Assembly: GCF_011393025.1 (NCBI RefSeq)
Contig: NZ_JAAOEO010000006.1
Span: 1-64,000, forward strand
Length of the DNA stretch: 64,000 nucleotides
Source: Neobacillus terrae
GTDB taxonomy: Bacteria > Bacillota > Bacilli > Bacillales > Cytobacillaceae
Direction of reading: 5' to 3'
Each line of letters starts with the position of its first letter. Position 1 is the stretch's first letter. The position numbers and the translations under genes are program-made. This document shows, piece after piece, positions 8,478 through 16,854 of the stretch. The notes beneath the pieces are model-generated. The model was given only the letters and a program-made list of their open reading frames with translations, searched no databases and was not told the origin of the DNA.

Positions 8478-8662
8478 CTTCTTCGCCCATTTATGTAATT
8501 TGGCAAGAATTTAGCCGATCTAAATTCTTACAAGGCAAATAATTCGAGAGAGAAATTTAACAATCCTCTAAAATATTTTTAATTTTACAAAATTAATTAA
8601 ATTTCTACTCTTCTTCTAAATAAAGTCTCTTATCAAGCTTATTTGAGTTTCTCGATTTTAAG

Positions 8663-8690
8663 TAAAAGGACCGCCGAAGCGGCCTCTTTA
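8663..8690 (-). terminator. terminator of spoIIP
   Basis: GAGGCCGC-TTCG-GCGGTCC with a stable tetraloop, followed by TTTTACTT on the minus strand, 15 nt after the spoIIP stop. Confidence 0.8.
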
Positions 8691-8704
8691 AATATGTTAA
8701 TAGA

Positions 8705-9853
8705 TTACCTGTTCCCATTTACCTCTTTTGCTTCATTAGATTTCCAATAATAATCCGTAAGTATCTCAGAAAATGCATCCACTGTTCTATTGAGCTCAGC
8801 CAGATTATTATCTACCCCGCCTATCTCCAATAATATGGCTTTATTAGAGATATCCTGATTATATACACCATTTCCTTCACTATAGGTTTTTAAGAAAACT
8901 CCCCTGCTAATACCCGGAAACTTTTTCTCGAGATTTTGATTTAAGGTTTTTGCCATTTCCAGATTATCCAAATAATTTTTATTCTCTTTTCCTATAACAA
9001 AATAAAGTCGTGCATAGTTTACTCCGTTAATTGTTTTAGTTGTAACATTCCCACGGGCTGAATCACGGTGAATATCAATATAATATTTTAGTACATGGTT
9101 ACGAGCAGCCGCTTCCTGAACAATTTTTCGTGATTCTGAGTAAGCTTGTGTCGGTTTCAACCCTTTGCTCCTTAACTCCTGAGTCATATTTGTTTCATCA
9201 TGCAGCACGCCTATTTTATTTTTCATTAAATCATTAGCTAAACGTGCACCCAGTCCAACCACACTTACTCTTTTATCAGAACTTATTGCATCGTCTGGCT
9301 CTTTTGCATCCTTTAATAATGGCAGAAATGCTTCCCAACTATGAGTATGGTAGATGAATACTGATTTATGATCCGGGTTAGAAACAGGAGCCTCCGATAA
9401 GGGGTTTTGATTCAATTGGTCCTCGGCTACCTTCTTTTCATTTAATAAAACTTCTGTTGGCGGTGAAGACTCATATGGCAGATTTGTAAGGTTTGTCCCT
9501 TCTCCTGCGATTACTACCTCTGTATTATATTGCATTAAGCCAGGTAACTCATTTCCTAAAAATGTCCTTACATCTGTTGGTTTTATCGTTGCGAGCAGTT
9601 GAAAAAATATATTTGAAATTCTTGATGAATTGAACATCGAATCACCTGCTTCTGGAAAAAACGCATGATTTTCGGATTTGATTAATTCAACAAAAAGTTT
9701 CTCTGTATTAAATATACCAATTGAATTATTGAGACTTTGAGAAGTTATTTTGATATCCATTAAAACCACTATAAAAATTGTCAGGAATATAAAAGAAACT
9801 AGTAACATGGATTGAATAGTATATTTAAGTAAAATATTTTTGAAAAAATTCAT
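8705..9853 (-). CDS. spoIIP: stage II sporulation protein P (SpoIIP)
   Basis: SpoIIP is the amidase/endopeptidase of the DMP complex that thins septal peptidoglycan during engulfment. The product is 382 residues from ATG 9853, chosen because AGGAGGG lies just upstream; a GTG at 9874 is possible but less likely. A membrane anchor lies at about 12-35. The C-terminal domain carries FIYHTHSWEAFLP (zinc His, Glu), IDIHRDSA and ILLEIGGVDNN, the expected metal and catalytic motifs. The gene is not next to gpr, its usual partner in B. subtilis, so this may be a second copy. It has its own terminator. Confidence 0.9.
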   Translation of the reverse strand: MNFFKNILLKYTIQSMLLVSFIFLTIFIVVLMDIKITSQSLNNSIGIFNTEKLFVELIKSENHAFFPEAGDSMFNSSRISNIFFQLLATIKPTDVRTFLGNELPGLMQYNTEVVIAGEGTNLTNLPYESSPPTEVLLNEKKVAEDQLNQNPLSEAPVSNPDHKSVFIYHTHSWEAFLPLLKDAKEPDDAISSDKRVSVVGLGARLANDLMKNKIGVLHDETNMTQELRSKGLKPTQAYSESRKIVQEAAARNHVLKYYIDIHRDSARGNVTTKTINGVNYARLYFVIGKENKNYLDNLEMAKTLNQNLEKKFPGISRGVFLKTYSEGNGVYNQDISNKAILLEIGGVDNNLAELNRTVDAFSEILTDYYWKSNEAKEVNGNR

Positions 9854-9941
9854 AGATTTATCCCTCCTGACCACATTTATATGAGATCGATCGGGATTAT
9901 ATTATTCATTAATAGATAATAGATTTAAAAAAAGCATTCGA

Positions 9942-9986
9942 TTGACAAGCGAATACCAAATAAAGTACAATTCGTAACGGTTACGA
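9942..9986 (+). promoter_or_regulatory. sigma-A promoter with Zur operator
   Basis: The -35 is TTGACA at 9942-9947 and the -10 is TACAAT at 9966-9971 (18-bp spacer). Next comes the palindrome TCGTAACGGTTACGA (9972-9986), which matches the Bacillus Zur box pattern TCGTAA-N3-TTACGA over the transcription start. Zinc-bound Zur would repress the following gene. Confidence 0.85.
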
Positions 9987-10050
9987 TTTATTGAATAAAG
10001 AACGTCCTTTTTAAATAAAATGACAATAAAAACATGACACCTGAAAAGAA

Positions 10051-10995
10051 ATGAGGAAAATACTTGTGAAGAATTACATTTACTTATTATTAATAATCGC
10101 TTTTATTATAAGCGGATGCTCAAATAGCCAGGACAAAGAGCAGAGTACCAAAAGCGCTAAAAGACTACATATTGTAACCACCTTTTATCCTATGTACTAC
10201 TTTACCAAACAAGTTGTTGGCAATAAGGCGGATGTTGATTTATTAATACCAAATGGTACAGAGCCGCATGATTGGGAACCTACAACAAAGGATTTGGCCA
10301 ATATCCAAGACTCCGATATATTTGTATATAATAGCCGCTACTTCGAGACATGGACTAAAAAAATGTTAACCAGTGTGGATACTTCAAATTTAAAAGTTGT
10401 GGAAGCATCCTCAGGGATTAAACTAATTAACGCGCTTGAGGAAAATAAAAGTGAATTGAATTCTGGTTCATCTAAGGATCCGCATGTTTGGCTTTCGCCC
10501 GTTTTAGCCCAGCATGAAGTGGAAGATATCACAAGAGCAATCATAAAAGCAGATGCAAAGAATAAAAATCTATACGAAGAAAATGCCAGTTCTCTTAAGA
10601 GCAAGCTTTCCGATCTGGATCAGCTATATAAAACCACCTTAAAAACTGCAACGCAAAAACAATTTGTTACCCAGCACGCTGCTTTCGGCTACTTAGCAAG
10701 GGAATATGGGCTAAAGCAAATACCGATTGCAGGGCTTTCACCTGACGTTGAACCAAGCATGGGTAAATTGCAGGAATTAGCGGAATTAACAAAAAAGAAC
10801 AACATTAAAATTATTTACTTTGAGGGACTTACTTCTTCTAAGGTTGCACAAACGCTTGCAGATGAAACTGGTGCAAAAACAGAAGTTCTAAACCCTCTTG
10901 AAGGATTAACGAAAGAAGACCAAAAGGAGGGATTGGATTATATAGGTGTCATGAAAAAGAACCTGAATAAATTGAAATTATCATTATTCTATTAG
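10051..10995 (+). CDS. znuA: zinc-binding ABC transporter lipoprotein (ZnuA/AdcA type)
   Basis: A lipobox (IIAFIISGCSN) makes this a membrane-tethered protein. Metal-ligand motifs of cluster A-I binding proteins are visible: GTEPHDWEPT (His), DPHVWLSPVLA (His), TQHAAFGYLA (His) and IIYFEGLTSSK (Glu). It delivers zinc to an ABC permease. The ATPase and permease genes do not follow, so this is an orphan binding protein. The start is ATG 10051 or, perhaps better, GTG 10066, which has AGGA nine bases upstream. Zinc control is supported by the Zur box at 9972-9986. Confidence 0.88.
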   Translation: MRKILVKNYIYLLLIIAFIISGCSNSQDKEQSTKSAKRLHIVTTFYPMYYFTKQVVGNKADVDLLIPNGTEPHDWEPTTKDLANIQDSDIFVYNSRYFETWTKKMLTSVDTSNLKVVEASSGIKLINALEENKSELNSGSSKDPHVWLSPVLAQHEVEDITRAIIKADAKNKNLYEENASSLKSKLSDLDQLYKTTLKTATQKQFVTQHAAFGYLAREYGLKQIPIAGLSPDVEPSMGKLQELAELTKKNNIKIIYFEGLTSSKVAQTLADETGAKTEVLNPLEGLTKEDQKEGLDYIGVMKKNLNKLKLSLFY

Positions 10996-11097
10996 ACTGA
11001 CCTGTAAAAGGGCAAGATTCTTCACTTAAGTTAGTTCCGATAACGTGGAGAAAAATGAAAATCACAGGTTTAATAACAATGTAATGAGCACACAACA

Positions 11098-11134
11098 AAG
11101 CTTGAGGTAAATTAAAGAAACCTCAAGCTTTTTA
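11098..11134 (+). terminator. terminator of zinc-binding lipoprotein gene
   Basis: AAAGCTTGAGGT pairs with ACCTCAAGCTTT around AAATTAAAGAA, followed by TTTAT. It also works on the other strand. Confidence 0.85.
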
Positions 11135-11151
11135 TTTGAATATGTGCAGTG

Positions 11152-11186
11152 CTTATTGAATTAAGCCCCCGTTAGATTAATAGGAA
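11152..11186 (+). repeat. dispersed palindrome copy
   Basis: Arms CTTATTGAATTAA and TTAGATTAATAGG around GCCCCCG, followed by the usual A-rich tail. Confidence 0.65.
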
Positions 11187-11657
11187 AAGAAAAGACACCC
11201 ATTTTTGATTGCCTTCAGGCATTTAAGTTAAGACAGATTCTTCAAATGTAACTTTTCCAACATCTCTATCATCTTCGTCTTTAAGTAGGTATCCATAAAG
11301 TTTGGTGTACTTGCCAATACATAAGGTCTACACTCTTGGCAATTATTACTGATTGCACGATTTTACCATTTCCTCAACAACGACCGAGTATCTTTTTCTT
11401 TGGTTCACAATGGACATTTATTGTCCCCTCTTAATATTTTATAATCAGCCTTGTTTTAAGTAAGATACGTAACTTGCATTGTTTTCTATATTTTATTATC
11501 TGTCATTCATTTACTATTTTCTGTAAAGTCTATAACTGGTTCACTTTTTAAATCTAAAGATATATTTGGTGCAGATTTATTGCAAAGGTATAGGTTAATG
11601 GTGTACTGCTACAATATTTTGATTATAAACGGCGAAGAAAGTTCAAAAAACCCTTTT
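11187..11657. other. intergenic stretch with a possible short remnant
   Basis: On the minus strand a frame of about 38 codons ends at about 11229 (NCQECRPYVLASTPNFMDTY..). It has no start and a stop just upstream, so it may be the tail of a lost gene. Nothing else is recognisable. Confidence 0.35.
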
Positions 11658-11693
11658 CTTAATCAACTAACTGCCCGTTTGTTCAATTAGAAG
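11658..11693 (+). repeat. dispersed palindrome copy
   Basis: CTTAATCAACTAAC-TGCCC-GTTTGTTCAATTAGAAG. It is followed ten bases later by the GCGTTAATCC hairpin. Confidence 0.7.
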
Positions 11694-11703
11694 TTCAACA
11701 AAA

Positions 11704-11735
11704 AGTGCGTTAATCCTTTTTGGATTAACGCACTC
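11704..11735 (-). terminator. GCGTTAATCC hairpin, probable terminator
   Basis: AGTGCGTTAATCC pairs with GGATTAACGCACT around a T-rich loop. It sits just past the stop of the 38-residue gene at 11746. A near-identical hairpin is at 37096-37128. Confidence 0.6.
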
Positions 11736-11745
11736 ATTACCATAA

Positions 11746-11862
11746 TTATGAATTTGCAAAAGTTGTATGTTTTGCTTTCCACTTTTCAAGGGCAATAAAA
11801 AGCCAGAATGAATAAATACCAATAGTGATAACGCAAAAGAACCACCACATAATCCAATTCAT
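11746..11862 (-). CDS. 38-residue single-pass membrane protein
   Basis: The frame runs from ATG 11862 to TAA 11746-11748. It has a hydrophobic core (WWFFCVITIGIYSFWLFIAL) and a basic tail (EKWKAKH). The Shine-Dalgarno site is weak. It is supported by its membrane-helix pattern and by the hairpin just past the stop. Function unknown. Confidence 0.5.
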   Translation of the reverse strand: MNWIMWWFFCVITIGIYSFWLFIALEKWKAKHTTFANS

Positions 11863-12038
11863 ACGTCAAATCTTGTTTATTTATTAAGAAAGCACCTGAA
11901 AACGTACTGTAGCAGACAGAGGTTTTTTTTTACATTAACTTATTTAATTCTTTTGAATGCTTTTTAAATCTCGTATTTCCTCCATTTTCTTAGCTTTTTA
12001 GGGAAATGAAAACATCACTTTTTAATGAACATGGTTTG

Positions 12039-12221
12039 TTAATGTAATTTTTTCCGCAGTAACTTATCAAGTTTTTCTTCGATTTTTTTAAGCCTCTTTT
12101 CGTAGTGACGAAAAGTGATGTAAGCAGTAATTGCTTTAATCAGAAAAAATAAAATGGCTACAATAGCTATAAGCAGATAATTATTTTGTACACGATTTAC
12201 AAATTCATTAATATCATGCAT
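12039..12221 (-). CDS. small membrane protein with coiled tail
   Basis: About 60 residues from ATG 12221 (TTG 12233 would add four). One membrane helix (YLLIAIVAILFFLIKAITAY) is followed by a charged heptad-like tail (RLKKIEEKLDKLLRKK). This looks like an anchored coiled coil. No family recognised and no clear partner nearby. Confidence 0.6.
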   Translation of the reverse strand: MHDINEFVNRVQNNYLLIAIVAILFFLIKAITAYITFRHYEKRLKKIEEKLDKLLRKKLH

Positions 12222-12403
12222 ATGGATCCGCAACCCGCTTTCTAAGTCAGTGCGCTATATGAATTATATATTTTGTCCTATTTATTAAAGATATATGTTG
12301 ATTTTTATGTACAAAATCTTTACAAGCATTTTCCTGCAAGTTAAGAGACACTGCAAGAATTAAGGCTACACAAAGCTAGTTCATAAGAAAATGCCCCTGT
12401 TAC

Positions 12404-12634
12404 CTATAGGTAATGGTCACCCTTCCTTCGTTTTGGCTCCAATGTTACTTCCATATAATCAAACTCCATGTTTACTTCAGCAAGATCCATTGCTTCATCC
12501 TGCGTCATATATTTAGGGGTTGTTACTATCCTTTTTACCGCCAGACCTAATACATGTGCTTCTTGATCCTCGAACTCCAGCACAATCGGAGTCATTGCTG
12601 AATTATAAACTCTTCCGTTTATAAGTATTTTCAT
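12404..12634 (-). CDS. hypothetical 76-residue protein
   Basis: ATG at 12634 follows AGAGGTAACC. The sequence is soluble with alternating strands (KILINGRVYN, MTPIVLEFEDQEAHVLGLAV, EFDYMEVTLEPKRRKGD). It resembles small beta proteins of Bacillus phage or spore-associated loci, but I do not recognise it. It is monocistronic. Confidence 0.6.
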   Translation of the reverse strand: MKILINGRVYNSAMTPIVLEFEDQEAHVLGLAVKRIVTTPKYMTQDEAMDLAEVNMEFDYMEVTLEPKRRKGDHYL

Positions 12635-12805
12635 CCGGTTACCTCTGTTTTAGAAAATTTTAAAAAGCTATTGCTTGTTAAGCATAACTTTCAAAAAGCC
12701 ATAGCCCTAGTATTTACCTTATCTCTCCGATTTAATAACCCAAATAATCAGCGATCTGCCAATCATATAGTTGCGGCGGAGGTGACATGGCTTAGGTAAA
12801 ATAAG

Positions 12806-12838
12806 GAAAATGAAAAAGAGACGGATCTCTCCCGTCTC
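12806..12838 (-). terminator. terminator, probably of the HEPN-motif gene
   Basis: GAGACGG and CCGTCTC form a stem; TTTTTCATTTTCC follows on the minus strand. It lies 185 bp past the stop of the 436-residue gene. Confidence 0.65.
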
Positions 12839-12849
12839 AAATCACCTAA

Positions 12850-12918
12850 AATAACATTGTTAAAAAATACGACGAGTCCCTGCCACCTGTTTTAACAACA
12901 TTGGGTTATTTTAAAAAT
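12850..12918. repeat. long imperfect inverted repeat
   Basis: AAAATAACATTGTTAAAA at the left pairs, with a 5-base interruption, with TTTTAACAACATTGGGTTATTTT at the right. The loop contains CCCTGCCACCTG, like the loop of the dispersed palindrome, but the arms differ. It may be a separate type or a structured 3' end. Confidence 0.45.
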
Positions 12919-13022
12919 GAATATTGCTGGGGATGAGAATCGTATCATCGCATATCTTGCATTGATAATTATTAAGTATCCCCTTATATTTCAGAACGCT
13001 TAAGGGAGGGCCTTTAGCAGTA

Positions 13023-14333
13023 TCAAAATATATTTGTATATTTTTCTTCAATCTCTTCTCCTAATAATTTCTTAGCAGTCTCTAAGAGGATCCGATGTCT
13101 GCTTTTCCCGTTCTCATTGTAACATTGGGGATTAGAATTGGCCTTTTCCATTAAAGATTCCATCTGGTCCTTACTAAAACTTTCAAAGTAAGGTGTAATA
13201 CAGTAATCGAATAACCGATCGGCTGTATCAAAAGAGCCACTATGGCAATAGTGTGCGATTAACAAATCATAAAACTCAGGGAGAGCGTCATATTTTTCAC
13301 ATAGGTTATATAAAAACTGAACATTCTTTTTTTCTATTAGATGATTATGTGAAAAAGGCTGGTTATAATAACCACCAGTTGTATTAAATTCTCGGTCCAA
13401 TTTCTTTAAATGTTCTTTTATGGAATCGGAAAGAAAATAACTCTTTATAAATAATTCTTTTTTCGATGATACGCGTTTAGAAAGCAATTCCTGTGTGTGT
13501 TGCTTTAACAAAGGATAAGTATCTGGATACTTCGACAAAAAATCAATAAATTTATTTAGTATTCTGCTATTTCCATCTAGAAAGTCACTAAAATGCACAG
13601 AATTTTTCTTAATAAACTGTATTAGTATTTCTTCATATTTTTTGTACATGATTAAGAGTACATTAAAATGAATATCTCTGTTACTTTTTTCTTTTTCTCC
13701 ATTGTTTTTAAAGACCAACTTCCATAAGTGGCTAAATATATATTCAACATTCTCTTTGTTAAAATAGTTAAAAAATCTTGAGTCCAAATAGGATTCTAAT
13801 CGTTCTGCTGTAGGGAACTCATTTTTGATTCTTTCCATATCTGACATAAAAGGATCAAATACATTTTTAGTAAGTAGCGGGTGTTTAATCAGCAATCCCT
13901 CAAGTACATAAATAATAAGAGATCTTGCCAGTTCCTGGCTAGGTCTATACAAAAACTCCAAGGAATTTAGTAATGGATGTCCAGACAGGTTTCGAAACAT
14001 TTTTAAATTTGTAATATGGATGTAAATATCATTTTCCAGTAAATTAGCTTCTCTATATGCTTTTTCAATGAGTTCATTTTCCCAAGCGAGTGAAACTGGA
14101 TCTCCTTCCCTCTCTACTTTCAGATCCTCTAAAATTTTTTTAGCTTTCTCATCTTTGTGAATATCATTTAAATCATTTAATTTAAAAACTAAATCACAAA
14201 TTACCACGGTATATAACATCACCACCGCTGATCGGTAATTTCCATGCTTGTAGGAGCTTAGTACTTCTTCAAAATATTCTTTTGTTTTTGGATTATAGAT
14301 GCCTTCTGCTAATGCAACTATATTCTCTTCCAT
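13023..14333 (-). CDS. 436-residue protein with a HEPN-like N-terminal domain
   Basis: The N-terminal 160 residues are all-helical. YKHGNYRSAVVMLYTVVICDL (about 28-48) and the motif R114-NLSG-H119 match the R-X4-H signature of HEPN ribonucleases in the DUF4145-like style. The rest (about 170-436) is helical with repeats reminiscent of TPR/HEAT solenoids (EKYDALPEFYDLLIAHYCHSG). HEPN proteins act in toxin-antitoxin and abortive-infection systems, or are inactive binders. No partner gene overlaps it: a 32-residue membrane peptide is upstream and a 76-residue orphan downstream. Function not known; defence is an inference. Confidence 0.65.
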   Translation of the reverse strand: MEENIVALAEGIYNPKTKEYFEEVLSSYKHGNYRSAVVMLYTVVICDLVFKLNDLNDIHKDEKAKKILEDLKVEREGDPVSLAWENELIEKAYREANLLENDIYIHITNLKMFRNLSGHPLLNSLEFLYRPSQELARSLIIYVLEGLLIKHPLLTKNVFDPFMSDMERIKNEFPTAERLESYLDSRFFNYFNKENVEYIFSHLWKLVFKNNGEKEKSNRDIHFNVLLIMYKKYEEILIQFIKKNSVHFSDFLDGNSRILNKFIDFLSKYPDTYPLLKQHTQELLSKRVSSKKELFIKSYFLSDSIKEHLKKLDREFNTTGGYYNQPFSHNHLIEKKNVQFLYNLCEKYDALPEFYDLLIAHYCHSGSFDTADRLFDYCITPYFESFSKDQMESLMEKANSNPQCYNENGKSRHRILLETAKKLLGEEIEEKYTNIF

Positions 14334-14427
14334 CCTGATTCTCCACTTCTTTTGATATTAATCCTGGATCTCTTGTAGAAATAACCATTAAAAATAAGTT
14401 TTATCGTATTATTTCATTACCCGATAA

Positions 14428-14526
14428 TTATTTCTTTGAAATGTTTCTGGAAAGACGGATTAAAAAGTAACTTACAAAACCGATTAAAACCATGATAAGT
14501 AACGAAATTAAGATATTGGAAATCAT
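14428..14526 (-). CDS. 32-residue membrane peptide
   Basis: ATG 14526 follows GGGGGTGTAAA. The product is almost entirely one helix (ISNILISLLIMVLIGFVSYF) with a basic end (RLSRNISKK). The size and layout resemble type I toxin peptides or small membrane regulators; no antisense RNA was identified. It lies 94 bp upstream of the HEPN-motif gene on the same strand. Confidence 0.55.
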   Translation of the reverse strand: MISNILISLLIMVLIGFVSYFLIRLSRNISKK

Positions 14527-14656
14527 TTTACACCCCCAATAAAATAATTCTATAATTATTATTAATCCTCTTAGAATCACTCTAGAAAAACATAAGCGGC
14601 ACAGTAATACAATGAAAAAAAGAGTCGCTGCCGCAACCCTATACTAAATAATTCCT

Positions 14657-15007
14657 CTATCGTGTTATTTGAATGGATAGTAAAGCAAAGGCGAATATTG
14701 CAAGCAATGCTATCATATATGTTTCTTTAAACCCATCTTTAACACGTATATGTGATATTGTTCCACCTACACCCGTAACACCAAGTAGTAACGCCCCTGC
14801 AATGACAAAAGAAATTTTCCAAAAACCAATTATTAATAAACTGGCACCAAGTATTTCCACTAACCCTGTTATTACTCGAAACCATTGAGGTAAACGCAAG
14901 TGATTAAATATATCGATATACGTCTTTGAACCAGTAACTTTGGGAAGTCCAGCCATCAAAAATATAGCTGTTAAAACGCCTTGCAGACTCCAAGAAAGTA
15001 TAGACAT
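14657..15007 (-). CDS. DoxX family membrane protein
   Basis: The 116-residue product has four predicted helices. FLMAGLPKVTGS, ITGLVEILGASLLIIGF and the C-terminal GGTISHIRVKDGFKETYM fit the DoxX-like family (PF13564 type), small quinone-linked or redox-associated membrane proteins in Bacilli. The start is ATG 15007 after GGGGGTACC. A decayed copy of its 3' part lies at 15753-15895. Confidence 0.8.
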   Translation of the reverse strand: MSILSWSLQGVLTAIFLMAGLPKVTGSKTYIDIFNHLRLPQWFRVITGLVEILGASLLIIGFWKISFVIAGALLLGVTGVGGTISHIRVKDGFKETYMIALLAIFAFALLSIQITR

Positions 15008-15404
15008 CTGGTACCCCCTTACTTGTTGGATGCTATACTATATTTATGAGAAACGAACAAAAAAGATACATATTTTGTAATTCTAATTTTATAGTTAAAA
15101 TTGGCGGGTATGTGGCCGGGCGAGTAGTCTAAAAAAATTGAACTGGGAAAATGCCGTCAATTAAGCAAAAAAAACAATCCTTACTCTTACCTAAATAATT
15201 CTGGGATATAGCTTCTTTTTTCTCAAGAATAAGACATTTATTATTCCCCTTTATCCACAATTCCACTTCTTTTCCATCTTTAATAAACATTTATTTTCCC
15301 TTTAATTTATATCGGATTTATTTCCATTTCAATGCAAAAAAATGAATACGTGCTTAACTGTTGTGATGACAAACAAGAACTTCATCGCCACCGCTTTTAA
15401 CAAT

Positions 15405-15449
15405 AGTGCCAGGTACCTTCAAATAGGAGATGCCTGGCATTTATTTTTT
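15405..15449 (+). terminator. strong hairpin terminator, no clear gene
   Basis: GTGCCAGGTACCT pairs with AGATGCCTGGCAT, followed by TTATTTTTTC. The short frame upstream shows no coding character. Confidence 0.6.
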
Positions 15450-15612
15450 CTGAATCTTTTCTGTTTAGTTAAAATCTTTTTGTTTCTAAACATTGTCTCA
15501 TTGAACATTAAACTTTGGTCCAAGTCAAAAAGTATCCGTTGAGAACTGCGATTAATAATGGATTATAAAATACTTAGCCTATAGGAGGGTTTTATATAAG
15601 GAAAGTTTATTT

Positions 15613-15711
15613 ATGTCTATGTTTTTATCACTTCACATTATAGAATTTGGAATCCTTATCACTGTCCTTTGGATATTTGGCAGTTTTATTTTTTTTCGAT
15701 ATTACCCATGA
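15613..15711 (+). CDS. 32-residue membrane peptide
   Basis: ATG 15613 follows AAGGAAAG. The single hydrophobic helix (LSLHIIEFGILITVLWIFGS) ends in aromatic residues (FIFFRYYP). No family recognised. Together with 14428-14526 it flanks the DoxX gene with two peptides of the same length. Confidence 0.45.
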   Translation: MSMFLSLHIIEFGILITVLWIFGSFIFFRYYP

Positions 15712-15752
15712 AATTTACTGTTATATCCCCTGATTAATCGGGCTTTAGATGT

Positions 15753-15895
15753 TCATAATTTCAACGTTAGGAATTTATTATAAAAAAGTTTAGTCTTTAT
15801 GGTAATGTATAGTAATCCTAAGACGAATATTCCAAGCAGTGCGGTCAAATATGTTTCTTTCAACACATCTTTCACATGTAACAATAAGGGTATCG
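15753..15895 (-). pseudogene. decayed 3' fragment of a DoxX gene
   Basis: The frame VKDVLKETYLTALLGIFVLG parallels VKDGFKETYMIALLAIFAFA of the intact DoxX protein, and the DNA around 15800-15880 aligns with 14670-14755. The 5' two thirds are missing. It is a tandem-duplication or relic copy. Confidence 0.65.
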
Positions 15896-16038
15896 GGTTC
15901 GGTTTTGAAGTACAAAATTCAAATTAACCGGTAAATAACAACGAAATTAGCATTTTAATTAAAAAAGAATTAACACAATAAATTGGCATAAAAATGCTCA
16001 GAGCATTAAACTCTGAGCATTTTTCAATATTTCGGCGT

Positions 16039-16070
16039 ATTGTCCTACAGTACCCCTTTAGCACAATGCC
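16039..16070 (+). repeat. dispersed palindrome, degenerate copy
   Basis: ATTGTCCTACAG-TACCCC-TTTAGCACAAT keeps the arms but has a changed loop. Confidence 0.5.
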
Positions 16071-16135
16071 AAAAGTCGCTTATCGTCGTTGTTAAAACCG
16101 AACACTTTTCCTTTATTATGCGGTAAACTTCAATC

Positions 16136-16165
16136 TAAAAAAAGAGGAGAGTATTTCTCTCCTTG
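16136..16165 (-). terminator. terminator of the 86-residue gene
   Basis: GGAGAG-AAATA-CTCTCC followed by TCTTTTTTT on the minus strand, directly at the stop codon. Confidence 0.75.
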
Positions 16166-16426
16166 TTACTGAGGTTCATGTCCGTTAATAGGCGAGCCAG
16201 TTGAAGTATGTTCATTTACCCAATCAAGAGATACCTTCGAAACGGCTGGCCAATTAGGGATATGGTTACTATATTGTTCTACCCAACTCATACAATATTG
16301 TGGGTCTATGCTCTTTTCTCGGCATTGTGCTAGGAAAGACTGAATGTTTTCCTCAGTACAGTTTTCCCATGAGCCACACGTTTCAGCCCAAATACGTTCC
16401 ATTTGCTGTTTGATGTCGTTTACCAT
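16166..16426 (-). CDS. hypothetical 86-residue protein
   Basis: The start is ATG 16426, chosen because AAGGAGG lies eight bases upstream; an upstream in-frame start at 16471 lacks such a site. The protein is acidic and Trp-rich (QQMERIWAETCGSWENC, WVEQYSNHIPNWPAV) with four Cys residues. Not recognised. It is monocistronic with its own terminator. Confidence 0.6.
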   Translation of the reverse strand: MVNDIKQQMERIWAETCGSWENCTEENIQSFLAQCREKSIDPQYCMSWVEQYSNHIPNWPAVSKVSLDWVNEHTSTGSPINGHEPQ

Positions 16427-16556
16427 ATATGATTCCTCCTTGTTTAAATCTGACAAAATAAGTTTGTCCAAGGAGAAGAAATATATTTATAGGAGTGGTC
16501 AATAGACCGAAAAAAGTTGGATTAGGAGAGTAATGTCACAATACGTTCATTATCTG

Positions 16557-16596
16557 CTTATTATGTAACCTGCCCCGTTCGTATTAGTCGAATAAG
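16557..16596 (+). repeat. dispersed palindrome copy with 3-bp insertion
   Basis: CTTATTATGTAAC-CTGCCCC-GTTCGTATTAGTCGAATAAG. The right arm is interrupted by GTA. Confidence 0.65.
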
Positions 16597-16627
16597 AATA
16601 ATAATTTCCGTTACAGCAATACCTTTA

Positions 16628-16654
16628 CTTAACATAAGCCCCCGTTTCTTTAAG
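16628..16654 (+). repeat. dispersed palindrome, short copy
   Basis: CTTAACATAAG-CCCCCG-TTTCTTTAAG, 32 bp after the previous copy. Confidence 0.55.
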
Positions 16655-16828
16655 TACAATCTTTCACATTCTTTCTTGTGAAATTAGGAAAAGCCACTTA
16701 TAACTTGATGAAACGCACTCATTCGTGGGTGGCTAACGGGTAGGATAGCGGAGTTGACGGAATGTCAGATCCCCCTGGTTCGTTAATTTACTAAAATGAT
16801 AGCTATCGGACGTTAATGGTGAGAATGT

Positions 16829-16852
16829 AAAAAGCCGCCCGAAGGCGGTAGT
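16829..16852 (-). terminator. terminator of DJ-1/PfpI gene
   Basis: ACCGCC-TTCG-GGCGGCTTTTTAC on the minus strand, right at the stop codon. Confidence 0.85.
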
Positions 16853-16854
16853 GA

